A stretch of 64,000 nt of DNA from RGIG4576 sp964536025 (GCA_964536025.1 CAZHXA010000004.1:1-64000), one strand, 5' to 3'; numbered from the stretch's first letter, positions 8,970-18,227 are shown. Translations and numbers: made by a program. The notes: generated by a model not told the origin, from the letters alone.

Positions 8970-9685
8970 ATTTTTTGTTTTTTTATTGATAGGTACTTTT
9001 TACGTTCTTCGGGAGTGAATTTTTCAATCGCATAGCGTAAAGTTGTGCGAGGCATATTTTGAGCATGCTTATTAAGAAAATTTCTTAATATATCGGCATC
9101 CTGTTTACCCATTTCTCTTAACATCCAACCTGTGGCTTTGTGTATGAGGTCATGAGTGTGATTTAGATATTTTTCGGCTAAATATAGTGTTGTGTCAAAT
9201 TGCTTGTTTCTTATAAGTGTAATTGTTGAAACAATGGCAATTCTTTGTTCCCACATGTTTTTACTATTGCTCAGTTTAATAAGAATGTCGTGAGGATGGT
9301 TTAACATGTATTCTCCCAATATGTAACCACAACTTAAATCAACCAAATCCCAATTATTAATATATTGTGTGTGGGAAAGGTAAAATTTAATAATCTCAAT
9401 TCTTTTTTGTTCTTCTTTGTGTTTTTTGAACTTTATAACAAGAGCGAATAGGGCGGAAATGCGAAATTCGTGAATGGGAGACTGTAATAATTCTGAAATT
9501 GTATCAAAAGACGCATTGAAATTTTTTTTTGCAATTTCTCTGTTCTGCGGAACCGTAAGTCCGAGAAAAATATCACCTTCTCCGTACTGTCCTTTCCCTG
9601 TTTTGAAAAATCCTGATAATATTTTGGCTTTTTCGGGATTGGACTTACTTGTTATTTCTTTTTTCCAAATTTCAGCTTGTGTCAT
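8966..9685 (-). CDS. AlkD-type DNA alkylation repair protein
   Basis: About 239 residues of HEAT-like helical repeats (PF08713), the fold of AlkC/AlkD glycosylases that excise 3-methyl- and 7-methylpurines. The block YINNWDLVDLS carries the Trp and Asp expected at the AlkD site, and an RWMLREMGK-type helix (GWMLREMGKQD) follows. I prefer the ATG at 9685 (MTQAEIWKK) over an in-frame ATG at 9700, because known relatives begin close to this. It is first in the operon with the two LtaS-like genes, overlapping copy A by four bases (ATGA). Confidence 0.85.
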   Translation of the reverse strand: MTQAEIWKKEITSKSNPEKAKILSGFFKTGKGQYGEGDIFLGLTVPQNREIAKKNFNASFDTISELLQSPIHEFRISALFALVIKFKKHKEEQKRIEIIKFYLSHTQYINNWDLVDLSCGYILGEYMLNHPHDILIKLSNSKNMWEQRIAIVSTITLIRNKQFDTTLYLAEKYLNHTHDLIHKATGWMLREMGKQDADILRNFLNKHAQNMPRTTLRYAIEKFTPEERKKYLSIKKQKI

Positions 9686-9926
9686 GATTAAGTTGAACAT
9701 TTTCTGTAAAATTACAATATTTCAGTTAAAAACTTTCGATAAATTCCTTGAAGCTTTTGAAATATTGAAATCTCAGCGAGTTGATTCTATTGTAAATCGT
9801 TAAAATACTGATAATTATCCCCATTTTAAAGCTACTGTTAAAATAAATCGAAAAAAATGAAAATTTCAAATGAATTTACGAAATGTGAATTTTTGTTAAT
9901 GTCGAATATGGTATTTAATTCTATGT

Positions 9927-9934
9927 TATCTTTG
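9927..9934 (+). promoter_or_regulatory. -7 box upstream of ybeY
   Basis: TATCTTTG lies 20 bases before the first ybeY ATG. No good -33 partner is seen at the usual spacing. The 9701-9926 region before it is AT-rich and holds nothing else I can name. Confidence 0.5.
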
Positions 9935-9953
9935 TGTGTAATTTAGGTTAGTT

Positions 9954-10373
9954 ATGTCGATGATAAATTTTACAGTTAAGAAAATTGACATGCCGGAGTT
10001 TAATCAAGAAAAAATTAAGGCATGGATTATAGAAGTTGCTAATCGTCACGACAAAAAAGTGGGTGATTTGACTTATGTTTTTTGTGATGACGAAAAAATA
10101 TTGGAAGTAAATCGTCAGTTTTTACAGCATGATTATTATACCGACATAATTACATTTGATTATTCCAACAAGCGAAGAATAAGTGGAGATATGTTTATTT
10201 CGCTTGATACGGTTAAAAGTAATGCCGAACTTTTCAATAAATCTTTTGAGGAAGAATTTATGCGAGTTATTATACATGGTGTTTTGCATCTTTGTGGAAT
10301 AAACGACAAGGGTGAGGGCGAGCGTGAAATAATGGAACGTCATGAAAATGAAGCTCTCGATTTATTGGCTTAA
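9954..10373 (+). CDS. ybeY: Endoribonuclease YbeY, rRNA maturation
   Basis: A 139-residue YbeY/UPF0054 protein for 16S rRNA 3'-end processing and ribosome quality control. The metal block HGVLHLCGIND starts at H108, with H112 as the second ligand. The third position, His in E. coli (HGxLHLxGyDH), is D118 here, which I believe is common in Bacteroidetes. TDIITFDY at about 63-70 is the other family signature. A second ATG two codons in (9960) is a possible start. mnmG begins 12 bases downstream. Confidence 0.92.
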   Translation: MSMINFTVKKIDMPEFNQEKIKAWIIEVANRHDKKVGDLTYVFCDDEKILEVNRQFLQHDYYTDIITFDYSNKRRISGDMFISLDTVKSNAELFNKSFEEEFMRVIIHGVLHLCGINDKGEGEREIMERHENEALDLLA

Positions 10374-10385
10374 TTTATTGTAGTT

Positions 10386-12263
10386 ATGAAATTTGAATAT
10401 GATGTAATTGTAATTGGTGCAGGACATGCCGGTTGTGAAGCTGCGTGTGCTGCAGCTAATCTTGGTTCGTCTACTTTGCTTATAACGTTGGATATGAATA
10501 AAATAGCTCAAATGAGTTGTAATCCGGCTGTTGGAGGTATTGCAAAGGGACAGATTGTAAGAGAAATAGATGCTTTGGGTGGACAAATGGGAATTGTTAC
10601 CGATAAATCGGCTATACAATTCCGTATGTTAAACCGTTCTAAAGGTCCGGCAATGTGGAGTCCTCGAGCTCAAAGTGATCGTATGAAATTCATGGCTGAA
10701 TGGCGTAATATTATAGAAAAAACGCTCAATTTGTATTTATGGCAAGATGATGCTGTAGGGTTTGTCTTTGATGGAGACGCTGTTATAGGTGTTAAAACGG
10801 CTTTTGGTGTTGAATTTAAAGCTAAATCGGTAGTTCTTACTGCAGGAACTTTTTTAAATGGATTGATGCATGTGGGACGTGTACAAATAAAAGGGGGACG
10901 CGTTTCAGAACCGGCTTCGCACGGTATTACCGAGCAACTTCGTGATTTTGGCTTTAAAACCGAGCGAATGAAAACAGGAACGCCTGTAAGAATCGATGCA
11001 CGTTCAATAAAATTTGAATTGGCCGATAAACAAGAAGGTGATAATGATTTTCATAAGTTTTCATATTTGCCCGATGTAAATAGGAAATTGAAACAACGTC
11101 CGTGTTGGATAGTGAATACCAATTCTGAAGTACATGATATTTTGCGTAAGGGATTGCCTGATTCTCCTTTGTATAACGGGCAGATAAAAAGTATAGGTCC
11201 TCGTTATTGTCCAAGCATAGAAACCAAGATTGTTACTTTTGCCGATAAGGATTCGCATCAATTATTCCTTGAACCTGAAGGTGAGGAAACTAATGAATAT
11301 TATGTAAATGGTTTTTCTTCATCGTTGCCACTTGATATTCAATTCAGTGCTTTGCAAAAGGTCCCGGCACTTGCCGATGTCCAAATATATCGTCCGGGTT
11401 ATGCAATAGAATATGATTTTTTTGACCCTACTCAATTGAAGCATACGCTTGAAACGAAAAAAGTTAAGAATTTATTCTTTGCAGGTCAGGTAAACGGAAC
11501 CACCGGATATGAAGAAGCTGCAGGACAAGGTTTGATAGCCGGAATTAATGCACATCAAAATGCTGTGAATGGAGAACCTTTTGTTTTAGGTCGTGATGAG
11601 GCTTATATAGGTGTTCTAATTGATGATTTGGTTACAAAAGGTGTTGATGAACCATATAGAATGTTTACTTCTCGTGCTGAATATAGAATTTTATTGCGTC
11701 AAGATGATGCCGATATGAGATTAACCGAGAAGTCACATAAACTTGGTCTTGCTACGCAAGAAAGGTATGATTTAATGGTTTCAAAGCGAGAACAACGAGA
11801 TAAATTGGTCGCTTTTTGTAAGGAGTTTTCAATAAAACCATCATTAATTAATGCTGATTTGGAGCGATTGGGGACATCTCCTTTAAAAGAGGGGTGTAAA
11901 TTACATTCATTAGTTTTACGCCCACAACTTGATATAAAGAAGTTGTCTGAAATCATTATGCCGTTGAAAAACTTTATAGAGGCTTTAGAGGAGGAACGTC
12001 GTGATGAAATAGTGGAAGCTGCTGAAATTCTTATAAAATATCAAGGTTATATTGATAGAGAGAAAATGATTGCTGAAAAAGTGATGCGTCTCGAGCATGT
12101 AAAACTTAAAGGAAAATTGAATTATAGCGAAATAAATGCTATTTCAACCGAAGCAAGACAAAAGCTTGAAAAAATAGATCCCGAAACTGTGGCTCAAGCT
12201 GCACGCATTCCGGGTATTTCTCCGAGTGATATAAATATATTGCTTTTATTATTAGGCAGATAA
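10386..12263 (+). CDS. mnmG: tRNA uridine 5-carboxymethylaminomethyl modification enzyme MnmG
   Basis: A 625-residue FAD enzyme that with MnmE installs the cmnm5 group on wobble uridine 34. The dinucleotide-binding motif GAGHAGCEAA is at 11-20, followed by SCNPAVGGIAKGQ. RMLNRSKGPAMWSPRAQ and GTFLNGLMHVG are family blocks. The C-terminal helical domain that contacts MnmE and tRNA is complete (RIPGISPSDINILLLLL). The length is typical. It follows ybeY closely and is separated from apt by 48 bases that hold the parS-like site. Confidence 0.97.
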   Translation: MKFEYDVIVIGAGHAGCEAACAAANLGSSTLLITLDMNKIAQMSCNPAVGGIAKGQIVREIDALGGQMGIVTDKSAIQFRMLNRSKGPAMWSPRAQSDRMKFMAEWRNIIEKTLNLYLWQDDAVGFVFDGDAVIGVKTAFGVEFKAKSVVLTAGTFLNGLMHVGRVQIKGGRVSEPASHGITEQLRDFGFKTERMKTGTPVRIDARSIKFELADKQEGDNDFHKFSYLPDVNRKLKQRPCWIVNTNSEVHDILRKGLPDSPLYNGQIKSIGPRYCPSIETKIVTFADKDSHQLFLEPEGEETNEYYVNGFSSSLPLDIQFSALQKVPALADVQIYRPGYAIEYDFFDPTQLKHTLETKKVKNLFFAGQVNGTTGYEEAAGQGLIAGINAHQNAVNGEPFVLGRDEAYIGVLIDDLVTKGVDEPYRMFTSRAEYRILLRQDDADMRLTEKSHKLGLATQERYDLMVSKREQRDKLVAFCKEFSIKPSLINADLERLGTSPLKEGCKLHSLVLRPQLDIKKLSEIIMPLKNFIEALEEERRDEIVEAAEILIKYQGYIDREKMIAEKVMRLEHVKLKGKLNYSEINAISTEARQKLEKIDPETVAQAARIPGISPSDINILLLLLGR

Positions 12264-12271
12264 ATGAAAAT

Positions 12272-12287
12272 TGTTTCACGTGGAACA
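12272..12287. promoter_or_regulatory. parS-like ParB binding site
   Basis: TGTTTCACGTGGAACA matches the bacterial parS 16-mer (TGTTTCACGTGAAACA) at 15 of 16 positions. Its two halves are those of the well-known forms TGTTTCACGTG and CACGTGGAACA. It is intergenic, between mnmG and apt. ParB loads at such sites for chromosome segregation, and they cluster near oriC in most bacteria. No parA or parB is in the window. The assignment is by sequence match only. Confidence 0.75.
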
Positions 12288-12311
12288 TAATTAATTTAAA
12301 TACTATATTAT

Positions 12312-12845
12312 ATGGAAAAAAACAAAATGGAAAGAGTAAAAAGTTTGATTCGTGATATTCCTGATTTTCCTAAAAAAGGAATTTTATTTCGTGATCTTAC
12401 AACTGCTTTAAAGGATGGTCAAGCTCTTCAAGAAATAGGGGTGACTTTGCGTGATATTTATAAAGACCTCGGCGTTACCAAGGTGGTGGGTATTGAAGCT
12501 CGTGGCTTTATAGGTGCATCTATTCTTGCTTATGAACTTGGTGCAGGATTTGTTCCTTTGCGTAAACCGGGGAAACTTCCTGCTATTACAATAAATAAGA
12601 CTTATGCAAAAGAATATGGTACCGATACTATAGAGATTCATCGTGATGCAATTAATGAAAATGATGTTGTTGTAATCCATGATGACCTTCTTGCAACAGG
12701 CGGTACTATGGCAGCTGCTTATGAACTTGTGAAAAGTTTGAATCCTAAAAAAGTGTATTTGAACTTTATTGTTGAACTTTCGGTTTTAAATGGACGTCGT
12801 GCGTTCCCTGCCGATGCTGAAATTACGTCATTAATTACTTATTAA
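12312..12845 (+). CDS. apt: Adenine phosphoribosyltransferase
   Basis: A 177-residue purine salvage enzyme converting adenine and PRPP to AMP. The PRPP loop VVVIHDDLLATGGTMAAA spans about 119-136, and the N-terminal IRDIPDFPKKGILFRDLT block is diagnostic of APRT. An internal ATG at 12327 (MERVKSL) could be the start and would give the more usual length of 172. It sits between mnmG and uvrC with short gaps, so it may share their transcript. Confidence 0.95.
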   Translation: MEKNKMERVKSLIRDIPDFPKKGILFRDLTTALKDGQALQEIGVTLRDIYKDLGVTKVVGIEARGFIGASILAYELGAGFVPLRKPGKLPAITINKTYAKEYGTDTIEIHRDAINENDVVVIHDDLLATGGTMAAAYELVKSLNPKKVYLNFIVELSVLNGRRAFPADAEITSLITY

Positions 12846-12861
12846 GCAGATAAGTCAAGGT

Positions 12862-14661
12862 GTGGATGTTCGTGAAAACCTGAAAATAAAGGTAGGACTT
12901 TTACCCGATTCTCCCGGTGTATATATGTATTTTGACAGTTCCGGGAAGATTATTTATGTAGGTAAGGCAAAACGATTAAAGCGTAGGGTGAGTTCTTATT
13001 TTAATAGGGTGCATAGTGTCGCTCGTACAAATATTTTGGTGAAAAATATCTACGATTTGAAATATATAGTCGTGGATAGTGAAGAAGATGCTTTACACCT
13101 TGAAAATAGTTTAATAAAGGAGCATAAACCTCGATATAACGTTTTATTAAAGGACGATAAATCTTACCCTTGGATATGTGTAACAAATGAACCATATCCA
13201 AGGGTGTTCCTTACTCGTGAATCTCCTGTTAGGGGAGCAAAGTTTTACGGACCATATTCTAATGTGAATGTTGCACGTACTGTTTTGGATTTGATACGAG
13301 AGATTTATCCAATAAGGACTTGCCGTCATGTAATTACCGATGAAACCGTTGCTCGTGATAAGGTTAATTTATGTCTTCAATATCATATCAAGAATTGTTT
13401 TGGGTGTTGTAAAGGCTTTGTGTCTATTGAAGAATATGGTAAATTTATCGATGAAATCAGGCAGATATTAAGCGGAAATACGCAACAATTGTGCGATTAT
13501 CTTGTCGATGAAATGGGACGATTGGCGAGTGAATTGAAGTTCGAAGACGCACAAACAATAAAAGAAAAGTATGATTTAGTCGAGAAATATAGAGCAAAAT
13601 CTGTTATAGTAAGTTCTCATATAACTGATGTTGATGTTTTTGCAATTCATCGTGATGGAAATAGTGCTTATATAAATTATTTGCACTTGAGAAACGGCTC
13701 TATTGTGCAATGCCTTACATTAGAGTACAACATTAAGTTGCAAGAAACTGATGAAGAATTGTTATCAATGGCTATTGCCGAGATAATGTCAAAATTTAAT
13801 CGAAAACCGCGTGAAATTTTAGTACCTGTTGTCCCTGAAACAGAAATGGAAGGAGTCTCTTTTATTGTACCTAAAATAGGTGATAAGAAAAAACTTCTTG
13901 ACATAGCTCTGAAAAATGCCAAGCAGTATATGATAGATAAATTATCTCGTGCTGAGAAATTGAATCCTCAGCAACGAACTATGCGTGTTTTGTCAACTAT
14001 GCAGCGTGATTTTAGATTGAATGTTTTACCTCATCATATTGAATGTTTTGATAACTCCAATATTCAAGGAACTAATTCGGTTGCTTCGTGTGTGGTATTT
14101 AAAGATGCTGTTCCGTCAAAAAAGGATTATAGACATTTTAATATAAAAACGGTTGAAGGTCCCGATGATTTTGCTTCAATGAAGGAGGTTCTTACGCGTC
14201 GTTATACGCGATTAATGAATGAAGGTGAGGATTTACCTCAACTTGTAATTGTCGATGGAGGAAAAGGGCAGTTGAGTGCAGCTGTGGAAGCTTTTGACGA
14301 AATGGGTATTAGAGGTAAAATTGCGTTGGTGGGTATAGCAAAGCGACTGGAAGAAATCTATTTTCCCGGCGACAGTGTGCCGTTATATATTGATAAGAAT
14401 AGTGAATCTTTAAGGGTTGTTCAGCATTTACGCGATGAAGCTCACCGCTTTGGTATTACGCATCATCGTAATAGAAGAAGTAAGGGGCAGACGGTTTCTG
14501 CCTTAGATGAGATAAAAGGAATAGGTGAAGTTACTCGTAATACGTTGATAAAACATTTTAAGAGTTTAAAAAGATTGCGAGAAGCGAGTTTTGATGATAT
14601 TGCCACTGTCGTAGGACCGGCTAAAGCTAAAATATTAAAAGAAAATCTTAATATAGAATGA
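12862..14661 (+). CDS. uvrC: UvrABC system protein C
   Basis: A 599-residue excision nuclease subunit that makes both incisions around bulky DNA lesions. The GIY-YIG domain spans about 14-92 (SPGVYMYFDSSGKIIYVGKAK). A UVR motif lies near 215-235. The RNase H-like C-terminal nuclease is marked by HIECFDNSNIQG, VKTVEGPDDFASM-like sequence and LVIVDGGKGQLSAA. Two helix-hairpin-helix motifs end the protein. The start is GTG at 12862, 16 bases after apt stops; no nearby ATG keeps the conserved N-terminus. Its last four bases overlap dtd. Confidence 0.96.
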   Translation: MDVRENLKIKVGLLPDSPGVYMYFDSSGKIIYVGKAKRLKRRVSSYFNRVHSVARTNILVKNIYDLKYIVVDSEEDALHLENSLIKEHKPRYNVLLKDDKSYPWICVTNEPYPRVFLTRESPVRGAKFYGPYSNVNVARTVLDLIREIYPIRTCRHVITDETVARDKVNLCLQYHIKNCFGCCKGFVSIEEYGKFIDEIRQILSGNTQQLCDYLVDEMGRLASELKFEDAQTIKEKYDLVEKYRAKSVIVSSHITDVDVFAIHRDGNSAYINYLHLRNGSIVQCLTLEYNIKLQETDEELLSMAIAEIMSKFNRKPREILVPVVPETEMEGVSFIVPKIGDKKKLLDIALKNAKQYMIDKLSRAEKLNPQQRTMRVLSTMQRDFRLNVLPHHIECFDNSNIQGTNSVASCVVFKDAVPSKKDYRHFNIKTVEGPDDFASMKEVLTRRYTRLMNEGEDLPQLVIVDGGKGQLSAAVEAFDEMGIRGKIALVGIAKRLEEIYFPGDSVPLYIDKNSESLRVVQHLRDEAHRFGITHHRNRRSKGQTVSALDEIKGIGEVTRNTLIKHFKSLKRLREASFDDIATVVGPAKAKILKENLNIE

Positions 14662-15110
14662 GAATAGTAATACAACGTGTGCTAAATGCCTCTGTTGCAA
14701 TAGACGGTGAATTGCATAGTTCTATCAATCAGGGACTTATGATACTTGTTGGAGTCGCAGAAGGTGATACTGAACAAGATGTTGAATGGTTAGCGTCAAA
14801 AGCGGTTAATATGCGAATATTTGACGATGAAAATGGAGTTATGAATCGCAGTGTTATTGACGTGAATGGAGAAGTATTGTCGGTGAGTCAATTTACCTTG
14901 ACTGCTTCCACCAAAAAAGGGAATAGACCGTCTTATATACATGCAGCCGGTCATGAACTTGCAGTACCTTTGTATAATAAATTTTGCGAGAGAGTGCAAT
15001 CATTCATTGGTAAAGAAGTGAAAAGAGGCGTTTTTGGAGCCGATATGCAAGTTTCTCTCATAAATGACGGACCGGTAACTATTATTGTAGATTCAAAATT
15101 AAAAGAGTAA
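14658..15110 (+). CDS. dtd: D-aminoacyl-tRNA deacylase
   Basis: A 150-residue DTD that hydrolyses D-aminoacyl-tRNAs. Both active-site motifs are present: SQFTL at 77-81 and NDGPVT at 136-141. The ATG overlaps the uvrC stop (ATGA), which indicates translational coupling. Length and ends are canonical. Confidence 0.96.
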   Translation: MRIVIQRVLNASVAIDGELHSSINQGLMILVGVAEGDTEQDVEWLASKAVNMRIFDDENGVMNRSVIDVNGEVLSVSQFTLTASTKKGNRPSYIHAAGHELAVPLYNKFCERVQSFIGKEVKRGVFGADMQVSLINDGPVTIIVDSKLKE

Positions 15111-15134
15111 CTTTGGCGTTGAGATTTTAAAATT

Positions 15135-15150
15135 TCGACCGTTAGGTCGA
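15135..15150 (+). other. Short hairpin after dtd
   Basis: TCGACC and GGTCGA pair perfectly around a GTTA tetraloop, followed by a T-rich stretch (TTGGTTTT). It could be a weak attenuator or processing hairpin between dtd and the MazG-like gene. Confidence 0.35.
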
Positions 15151-15175
15151 TTGGTTTTCAAAAAATGCAAGGAAA

Positions 15176-15508
15176 ATGACTTTAGAAGAGGCTCAAAAAC
15201 GTGTCGACGACTGGATTCACACCTATGGAGTGCGTTATTTCAGTGAGTTAACCAATATGGCTATACTTACAGAAGAAGTGGGAGAAGTGGCAAGAATTAT
15301 TTCCAGAAAATACGGAGATCAGTCTTTTAAGCCCAGTGATAAAGATAAAGAACTTGCAGATGAACTTGCCGACGTTATTTGGGTGGTTTTATGTCTTGCC
15401 AATCAAACCGGAGTGAATATGACAGAAGCTCTTGAGAAAAATTTTCAAAAAAAGACAATTCGTGATTTTGAACGTCACAAGAATAATGAAAAATTAAGTA
15501 ATACATAA
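15176..15508 (+). CDS. MazG-like nucleotide pyrophosphohydrolase
   Basis: A 110-residue all-alpha NTP pyrophosphatase of the MazG-like type. The metal-binding motifs are ILTEEVGEVARII (about 30-42) and KELADELADVIWVVL (about 61-75), which together give the ExxE...ExxD pattern. Single-domain relatives act as house-cleaning dNTP pyrophosphatases. The substrate cannot be read from sequence. It lies 65 bases after dtd and 13 bases before deoC. Confidence 0.88.
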   Translation: MTLEEAQKRVDDWIHTYGVRYFSELTNMAILTEEVGEVARIISRKYGDQSFKPSDKDKELADELADVIWVVLCLANQTGVNMTEALEKNFQKKTIRDFERHKNNEKLSNT

Positions 15509-15521
15509 AAAGAGATACAAT

Positions 15522-16454
15522 ATGGAAGGATGTAATTGTAATCATGAACACGAGCATGAACATGAACACAAGTTCAGCAAATATCAAGAGGCTATTTTAA
15601 ATAGTAATGTATGTGTTGACGATGAAAAAGTAGCTGATAAGGTTGCTGAAATTATAGCAAAACATGCTGATGAAAATAAAAATCAAGAAGTATATAAGTT
15701 TTTGCTAAATACAATCGACCTTACAACTTTGAGTTCAGAAGATTCTGAGAAATCGGTTACAGAATTTGTACAAAAGGTCAATGATTTTGAGTCAAATTAT
15801 CCTATGTATAAAAATGTAGCTGCAATTTGCGTTTATTCTCGTTTTGCCGAAATTGTACGAGCTTCTCTTGAAGTTTCTGAAGTGAATATTGCTGTTTGTT
15901 CGGCTAATTTCCCTTCATCACAATCTCGCTTGGAAGTAAAGGTTACAGAAACAGCTCTTGCTGTAATGGATGGTGCTAATGAAGTGGATATAGTGTTTAA
16001 TCTTGGATTATATCGTGATGGTGCTTACGAAGAGCTATGTGATGAAATTTCTGAAATTAAAGAAGCTGCGAAAAATGCACATTTAAAAGTTATTCTTGAA
16101 ACCGGAGCATTAAAGACAGCCGAAAACATTAGAAATGCATCTATTTTATCAATGTATTCCGGAGCCGATTTCATAAAAACTTCTACCGGTAAAATGTATC
16201 CCGGAGCTTCTCTTGAAGCTGCTTATGTTATGTGTAAGTGTATAAAAGAATATTATGACAAGCATGGTGTAATGAAAGGTTTTAAGGCTTCAGGAGGTAT
16301 AAGAACCACCGAAGATGCCGTGAAATATTATACAATAGTCAAGGAAGTGCTTGGCGAAAAATGGCTTACTAATGAGTATTTTCGTATAGGTGCATCAAGT
16401 TTGGCAAACAATCTTTTTGCTGATATAGCACAAAGTGAAGAAAAACCGTTTTAA
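15522..16454 (+). CDS. deoC: Deoxyribose-phosphate aldolase with a His/Glu-rich N-terminal tag
   Basis: A 310-residue class I aldolase that splits deoxyribose-5-phosphate into glyceraldehyde-3-phosphate and acetaldehyde. The Schiff-base lysine is K219 in DFIKTSTGK. K255 in GFKASGGI is the partner lysine and D156 in NEVDIV supports catalysis. The aldolase itself begins near residue 18. Before it is a short tag, CNCN followed by four HE repeats, that looks like a metal ligand. The only better start would lie inside the aldolase, so the tag appears genuine. A strong terminator follows. Confidence 0.94.
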   Translation: MEGCNCNHEHEHEHEHKFSKYQEAILNSNVCVDDEKVADKVAEIIAKHADENKNQEVYKFLLNTIDLTTLSSEDSEKSVTEFVQKVNDFESNYPMYKNVAAICVYSRFAEIVRASLEVSEVNIAVCSANFPSSQSRLEVKVTETALAVMDGANEVDIVFNLGLYRDGAYEELCDEISEIKEAAKNAHLKVILETGALKTAENIRNASILSMYSGADFIKTSTGKMYPGASLEAAYVMCKCIKEYYDKHGVMKGFKASGGIRTTEDAVKYYTIVKEVLGEKWLTNEYFRIGASSLANNLFADIAQSEEKPF

Positions 16455-16468
16455 TTAAGGTTTATGAT

Positions 16469-16509
16469 AAAAGATAACGCCCTGCAAAATGCAGGGCGTT
16501 ATCTTTTTG
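16469..16509. terminator. Bidirectional terminator between deoC and the EndA-type nuclease
   Basis: A perfect 17-bp stem (16469-16485 with 16491-16507, 5-base loop AAAAT) with a GC-rich core, an A run on the left and a T run on the right. It serves both convergent genes. Confidence 0.92.
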
Positions 16510-16529
16510 TTTTATTTATTACTTAGAAA

Positions 16530-18227
16530 TCATTGTATAACCACTTTTATTGGTCTTTGTGACTCTTTTGCCTGAATTAAATAAATACCGTGAGGTAGAC
16601 TTATTTCATTATCGTTTTCAACCTTATCAAGTTGTTTTATCAATATTCCTTGCATGTTGAAAATACATACGTTTGTCAACGGTTCGTTGCAAATAAATCT
16701 CAAACCGCCAACATGTGTAGCAACCGCCAATATTTTATCGGCTTGAATACCTTCTATTCCACTATTGTCGGTTATGGTTATAGTATTTGATTTGTTTGAT
16801 AGATAACCGAGACGGCAACTTTGCACATAATAAGTTTCGCTTGTACCGGGTGTTCGGACAATGTCGATATAAGTATCTTCAGTGTCGATTTGTTCTGTTG
16901 ATATTTGTACACCGTTTTTAAAGATTGTGCGAGTCACTATGTAATAGTCGATTTTTTCATCAGATTCTTGCCAAACAGCTCTATAACTGTCAGCCGTAAC
17001 ATTTTCGGCTTGTAATGCAACAGGAGTAGAAAGAGTAGGTGCTTCAAGACATATACCATTTATGATAACGCCTGTTTCAGTAGCATCGATACCACCATCA
17101 GAGTAATACAATATGGTAGAGTGGTTACCGATAGTTGTAGGTTTATATGTTATGGTAAGTTTGTAGCCTTCAGTAGAGTTCATCGCACTTGCTGATATTT
17201 TTTCTGTAGAAAGGGAGAACATTTTGTAGTTGGCATTATCGTCATATAAAGTTAAAGATACACCTTTTCCCGATATATTCTTTCCTTTTATGTATATTTC
17301 CAGATTGGTGGATTTGTTTATGCCGAGTTCACCAAAGTCAAGGTTACTTCCTAATTTTGGGTATAAGATTTCGGCAGGTCCTGAAGTTGAACTGCTACCA
17401 CCGCCATTGTATGTCTCTCCCATTTTATTGCCCCAAATATAATCGGCTAAATTAGGGTCGTCAACAAATGGGTTGCGGTTTCCTTGAATTAAATATACAG
17501 CTTCGTTTCTTGCACGTTCTTTTTCACTTACAGGGTCGTTGTTGTGCCATTTAATAAGTAAATCTCTCGCATACTGATTAAGTGTGAGATAGCTTGAGTT
17601 ATTGAACATGTAGGTGTATTTCCATGTATAATCTTGATAGCAGGTAGCCATATAAAAATAAACTCGAGCAAAATCACCTTTATATTCATCATCGGGTTCA
17701 AACACATAATTAGTGCTACTTCCGCTTATAGAAGGGTAGCCCACAGTTGAAACTCCGTTGGAGAATTTTACTTGAAGTGATGTGTTTACTTCTCCTAATG
17801 GATAATTACTTTTAGCCGAATTAGCTTCTCCATCGCTGGGAAACAGGTGCATAATATCTGTTCCTGCTTCATAAGCTTCTACATTACTTGGAGAGTTCCA
17901 CCAACTTTTTGGTACAGAGTGTTCACGATTAAGACCTCTTGTTCCACCGAAATACCAATATTTTTGAATATTCTCGTTGTCGGAATACATATCCCATACT
18001 AAAGTGCGATTGTTTATCTGTTCAGGATATGCATCGGTTTGAGGAAAATAATTCCATAAGCTGGAGTAGGTGAGTTTGGTGTGAGGTCGCACCAATTCAT
18101 GGATGGCATTTTTAAGATTTTGACCGCTTTTCCCGTTTAAAGAAGAATAATATCCATCGGGGGTAGCCGCAAAAGCATATATCGAGCAAATACACGATAT
18201 AAGAGTAAGAAATCTGTTGAATTTCAT
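16530..18227 (-). CDS. Secreted endonuclease I family protein with T9SS-type sorting domain
   Basis: A 565-residue EndA/NucM-type nuclease. A signal peptide (about 1-20) ends in AFA. The nuclease domain carries REHSVPKSWW at 101-110 and TDIMHLFPSDGEAN at 123-136, the conserved His and Asn of this metal-dependent family. Beta-sandwich and fibronectin-III-like regions follow (about 285-480). The last 75 residues (VCIFNMQGILIKQL, then LPHGIYLIQA) match a type A sorting domain, so export through the type IX system to the surface is likely. It probably degrades extracellular nucleic acid. It is transcribed alone, towards deoC. Confidence 0.9.
   Translation of the reverse strand: MKFNRFLTLISCICSIYAFAATPDGYYSSLNGKSGQNLKNAIHELVRPHTKLTYSSLWNYFPQTDAYPEQINNRTLVWDMYSDNENIQKYWYFGGTRGLNREHSVPKSWWNSPSNVEAYEAGTDIMHLFPSDGEANSAKSNYPLGEVNTSLQVKFSNGVSTVGYPSISGSSTNYVFEPDDEYKGDFARVYFYMATCYQDYTWKYTYMFNNSSYLTLNQYARDLLIKWHNNDPVSEKERARNEAVYLIQGNRNPFVDDPNLADYIWGNKMGETYNGGGSSSTSGPAEILYPKLGSNLDFGELGINKSTNLEIYIKGKNISGKGVSLTLYDDNANYKMFSLSTEKISASAMNSTEGYKLTITYKPTTIGNHSTILYYSDGGIDATETGVIINGICLEAPTLSTPVALQAENVTADSYRAVWQESDEKIDYYIVTRTIFKNGVQISTEQIDTEDTYIDIVRTPGTSETYYVQSCRLGYLSNKSNTITITDNSGIEGIQADKILAVATHVGGLRFICNEPLTNVCIFNMQGILIKQLDKVENDNEISLPHGIYLIQAKESQRPIKVVIQ

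Noticed and set aside
9780..9960. Possible origin of replication (AT-rich, one TTATCCCCA resembling a DnaA box, parS-like site 2.4 kb away)
   Set aside because: Only one imperfect box is present, with no cluster and no dnaA or dnaN nearby.
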